From Paracoccaceae bacterium (GTDB taxonomy: Bacteria; Pseudomonadota; Alphaproteobacteria; Rhodobacterales; Rhodobacteraceae): a stretch of 5,750 bases of DNA. Location: contig SLKW01000369.1 of NCBI GenBank assembly GCA_007134405.1, positions 1-5,750 of the forward strand. Reading direction: 5' to 3'. Position 1 is the stretch's first letter. Each line of letters opens with the position of its first letter. Made by a program: the position numbers and the translations under genes. Shown piece after piece: positions 4,088 to 5,750 of the stretch. The notes under the pieces were generated by a model. It ran no database searches. It was not told where the DNA came from and was given only the letters and a program-made list of their open reading frames with translations.

Positions 4088-5750
4088 ATGTCCGTGTTCC
4101 GTTCGTCCCTGTCGTTTCGGGGGCCCAGTTACTCGCGCTTCCAATTCTCGGGCGACCTGATTGCCGCGCTTGTGGTCACGGTCATGCTGATCCCGCAAGG
4201 CATGGCCTATGCGATGCTGGCCGGGCTGCCGCCGCAGGCCGGTCTTTACGGCGCGATCCTGCCCCTCCTGCTCTACGCCGCGCTCGGCACCTCGCCGGCG
4301 CTGGCGGTTGGTCCGGTTGCGGTGGTGGCGCTGATGACCGCCGCGGCGGCCGGAACCGTGGCCGAAATCGGCACCCCCGGGTATCATCTGGCCGCGCTCT
4401 GGATCGCACTGATCTCGGGTGGGCTGATGCTGGTCATGGGGCTGGCGCGACTGGGGTTCGTTGCCAATTTCCTCAGCCATCCGGTCATTTCGGGCTTCAT
4501 CACCGCCGCCGGCATCCTGATTGCCGCCAGCCAGATCCGCCACCTTCTGGGCATACAGACCACCGGCAAGACTCTGCCCGAGGTGCTTCCCTCCATCGCG
4601 GCCAATATCGGCGATCTGCACCTGGTCACATTGGTCTTGTCGGTGCTGGTGCTGGCCTTCCTTTTCTGGTCACGCAAGGGGCTGGCGCCGCTTCTGCGCC
4701 GCCTTGGGCTGCCCGGCGGCAGCGCGACCCTGCTGGCGCGTGGCGGGCTGTTCCTGGCGGTGCTTGCCTCGACCCTCGTGGTCTGGGCGCTGGGGCTGGA
4801 CGCGGCGGGCGTGCGCATCGTCGGGGCCATTCCGCAAGGTCTGCCGCCGCTGCAATTGCCGGCCTTCGACTTCGATCTGATCACGCTGCTGCTGGTGCCT
4901 GCCGCGATGATTGCGCTTGTCGGCTATGTCGAATCGATCTCCATCGCGCAGACGCTGGCGGCGAAAAAGCGGCAGTCGATCGATCCGGATCGCGAACTGA
5001 TCGCGCTTGGCGCCGCCAATCTGGGCGCGGGCGTGATGCAGGCGATGCCGGTTACGGGCGGGTTGTCGCGGTCGATCGTCAATTTCGAGGCGGGCGCCGA
5101 AACGCGGGCGGCGGGGGCGCTGACGGCGCTGATGATCGGCGCGTCGCTGCTGGCGCTGACCCCTCTCCTCTATTACCTGCCGACGGCGACGCTGGCAGGG
5201 GTCATCATCGTGGCGGTCGTCTCGCTTCTGGATCTCCGCGCCCTGCCCCGCGCCTGGGCCTACAGCCGCGCGGATGGCGCAGCGATGGCGGCGACGATGG
5301 CGGTGACACTGCTGATGGGGGTTGAACAGGGGCTCTTGGCGGGCGTCGGCTTGTCGCTGGCGCTGCATCTGTGGCGCACCTCGCGGCCGCATGTGGCCGA
5401 GGTGGGCCAGGTGCCCGGCACCGGTCATTTCCGCAACATCAACCGTTATGAAGTTGTCACGACACCTGAGGTTTTGACGCTAAGGGTCGATGAAAGCCTG
5501 TATTTTCCGAATGCGCGCTTTCTTGAGGAACTGGTGCAGGAGAAGGTCGCGACTAACCCCGAGTTGAAGCATCTGGTGCTGATGTTCTCGGCCGTGAACG
5601 AGGTCGACGCCTCGGCGCTGGAAAGCCTGGAGATGCTGCAGGCGAAGCTGCGCGATGCGGGCGTCAAGCTGCATCTGTCCGAGGTGAAGGGGCCGGTGAT
5701 GGACCGGCTGCGGCGCACGGAGTTCCTGGATCATGTCGACGGGCTTTACC
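4088..5750 (+). CDS. SulP family inorganic anion permease with STAS domain (3' end beyond window)
   Basis: This is a multi-pass inner-membrane transporter of the SulP/SLC26 family; 554 codons are present and the frame is still open at the right edge. The N-terminal signature runs from GDLIAALVVTVMLIPQGMAYA (22 to 42) through LAGLPPQAGLYGAI (44 to 57), GTSPALAVGPVAV (67 to 79) and NFLSHPVISGFITA (127 to 140). Later come VGYVESISIAQTLA (278 to 291), IDPDREL (298 to 304) and MPVTGGLSRS (320 to 329), with repeated hydrophobic membrane segments throughout the first 440 residues or so. From about residue 453 a cytoplasmic STAS domain follows, including HLVLMFSAVNEVDASALESL, and it appears to be missing only its last few tens of residues. 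SulP members carry sulfate, bicarbonate or other anions; the sequence does not settle the substrate, and no sulfate-assimilation or carbonic anhydrase gene is next to it. The ATG has GAGG 8 bases upstream, and its own promoter is likely. Confidence 0.95.
   Translation, partial: MSVFRSSLSFRGPSYSRFQFSGDLIAALVVTVMLIPQGMAYAMLAGLPPQAGLYGAILPLLLYAALGTSPALAVGPVAVVALMTAAAAGTVAEIGTPGYHLAALWIALISGGLMLVMGLARLGFVANFLSHPVISGFITAAGILIAASQIRHLLGIQTTGKTLPEVLPSIAANIGDLHLVTLVLSVLVLAFLFWSRKGLAPLLRRLGLPGGSATLLARGGLFLAVLASTLVVWALGLDAAGVRIVGAIPQGLPPLQLPAFDFDLITLLLVPAAMIALVGYVESISIAQTLAAKKRQSIDPDRELIALGAANLGAGVMQAMPVTGGLSRSIVNFEAGAETRAAGALTALMIGASLLALTPLLYYLPTATLAGVIIVAVVSLLDLRALPRAWAYSRADGAAMAATMAVTLLMGVEQGLLAGVGLSLALHLWRTSRPHVAEVGQVPGTGHFRNINRYEVVTTPEVLTLRVDESLYFPNARFLEELVQEKVATNPELKHLVLMFSAVNEVDASALESLEMLQAKLRDAGVKLHLSEVKGPVMDRLRRTEFLDHVDGLY

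Noticed and set aside
3206..4621. Long open frame on the minus strand (471 codons) opposite rpe and the sulP 5' part
   Set aside because: It lies antisense to two genes with clear family motifs, is rich in Arg, His, Asp and Gly in the way expected of GC-rich antisense frames, and shows no domain.
3379..5325. Long plus-strand frame (648 codons) overlapping rpe and sulP
   Set aside because: It is a shifted frame over two well-supported genes; its Arg/Gly/Ala-rich translation has no recognisable family, and it crosses the non-coding gap between them.
1..5750. CRISPR array, insertion sequence, tRNA, defence system or phage gene
   Set aside because: Reading both strands I saw no regularly spaced repeats, terminal inverted repeats, tRNA-like folds or accessory-gene motifs; nearly all sequence is explained by seven housekeeping-type genes.

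Overview
The window is GC-rich chromosomal DNA whose proteins look most like those of alphaproteobacteria of the Rhodobacteraceae/Roseobacter type. This rests on recognised wording in ProC, the CsaA-like protein, the YbjN-like protein, TruB, ribulose-phosphate 3-epimerase and SulP, plus the G/C-biased third codon positions. The genus cannot be named. It is an ordinary housekeeping region: I see no mobile element, CRISPR array, tRNA, rRNA or phage gene.

Left half, minus strand (1..1943): a compact gene row read right to left. It runs from a YbjN-domain protein (1440..1943) to proC (599..1411, last step of proline synthesis), then a small CsaA-type tRNA-binding protein (267..602), then the N-terminal part of a D-2-hydroxyacid dehydrogenase of the D-glycerate/glyoxylate reductase type (1..273, cut by the window edge). 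The last three overlap by 4 and 7 bases, so they are very probably one translationally coupled operon. ybjN lies 28 bases upstream of proC and probably belongs to it.

Middle: a 243-base divergent region (1944..2186) separates ybjN from truB. It holds candidate promoters in both directions and an imperfect inverted repeat at 2030..2053.

Right half, plus strand (2187..5750): truB (2187..3092, tRNA pseudouridine-55 synthase), then a 215-base gap that is AT-richer than its surroundings and includes a palindromic cluster across the truB stop codon. Next come rpe (3308..4009, pentose phosphate/Calvin cycle epimerase), a 78-base gap with a plausible sigma-70-type promoter, and a SulP anion permease with a C-terminal STAS domain (4088 to beyond the right edge). 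These three genes have no evident shared pathway and may be separate transcription units.

I found no convincing undescribed system. The points most worth a second look are the alternative hairpins across the truB stop codon, the tightly coupled proC/tRNA-binding protein/dehydrogenase operon, and the inverted repeat in the divergent promoter region.
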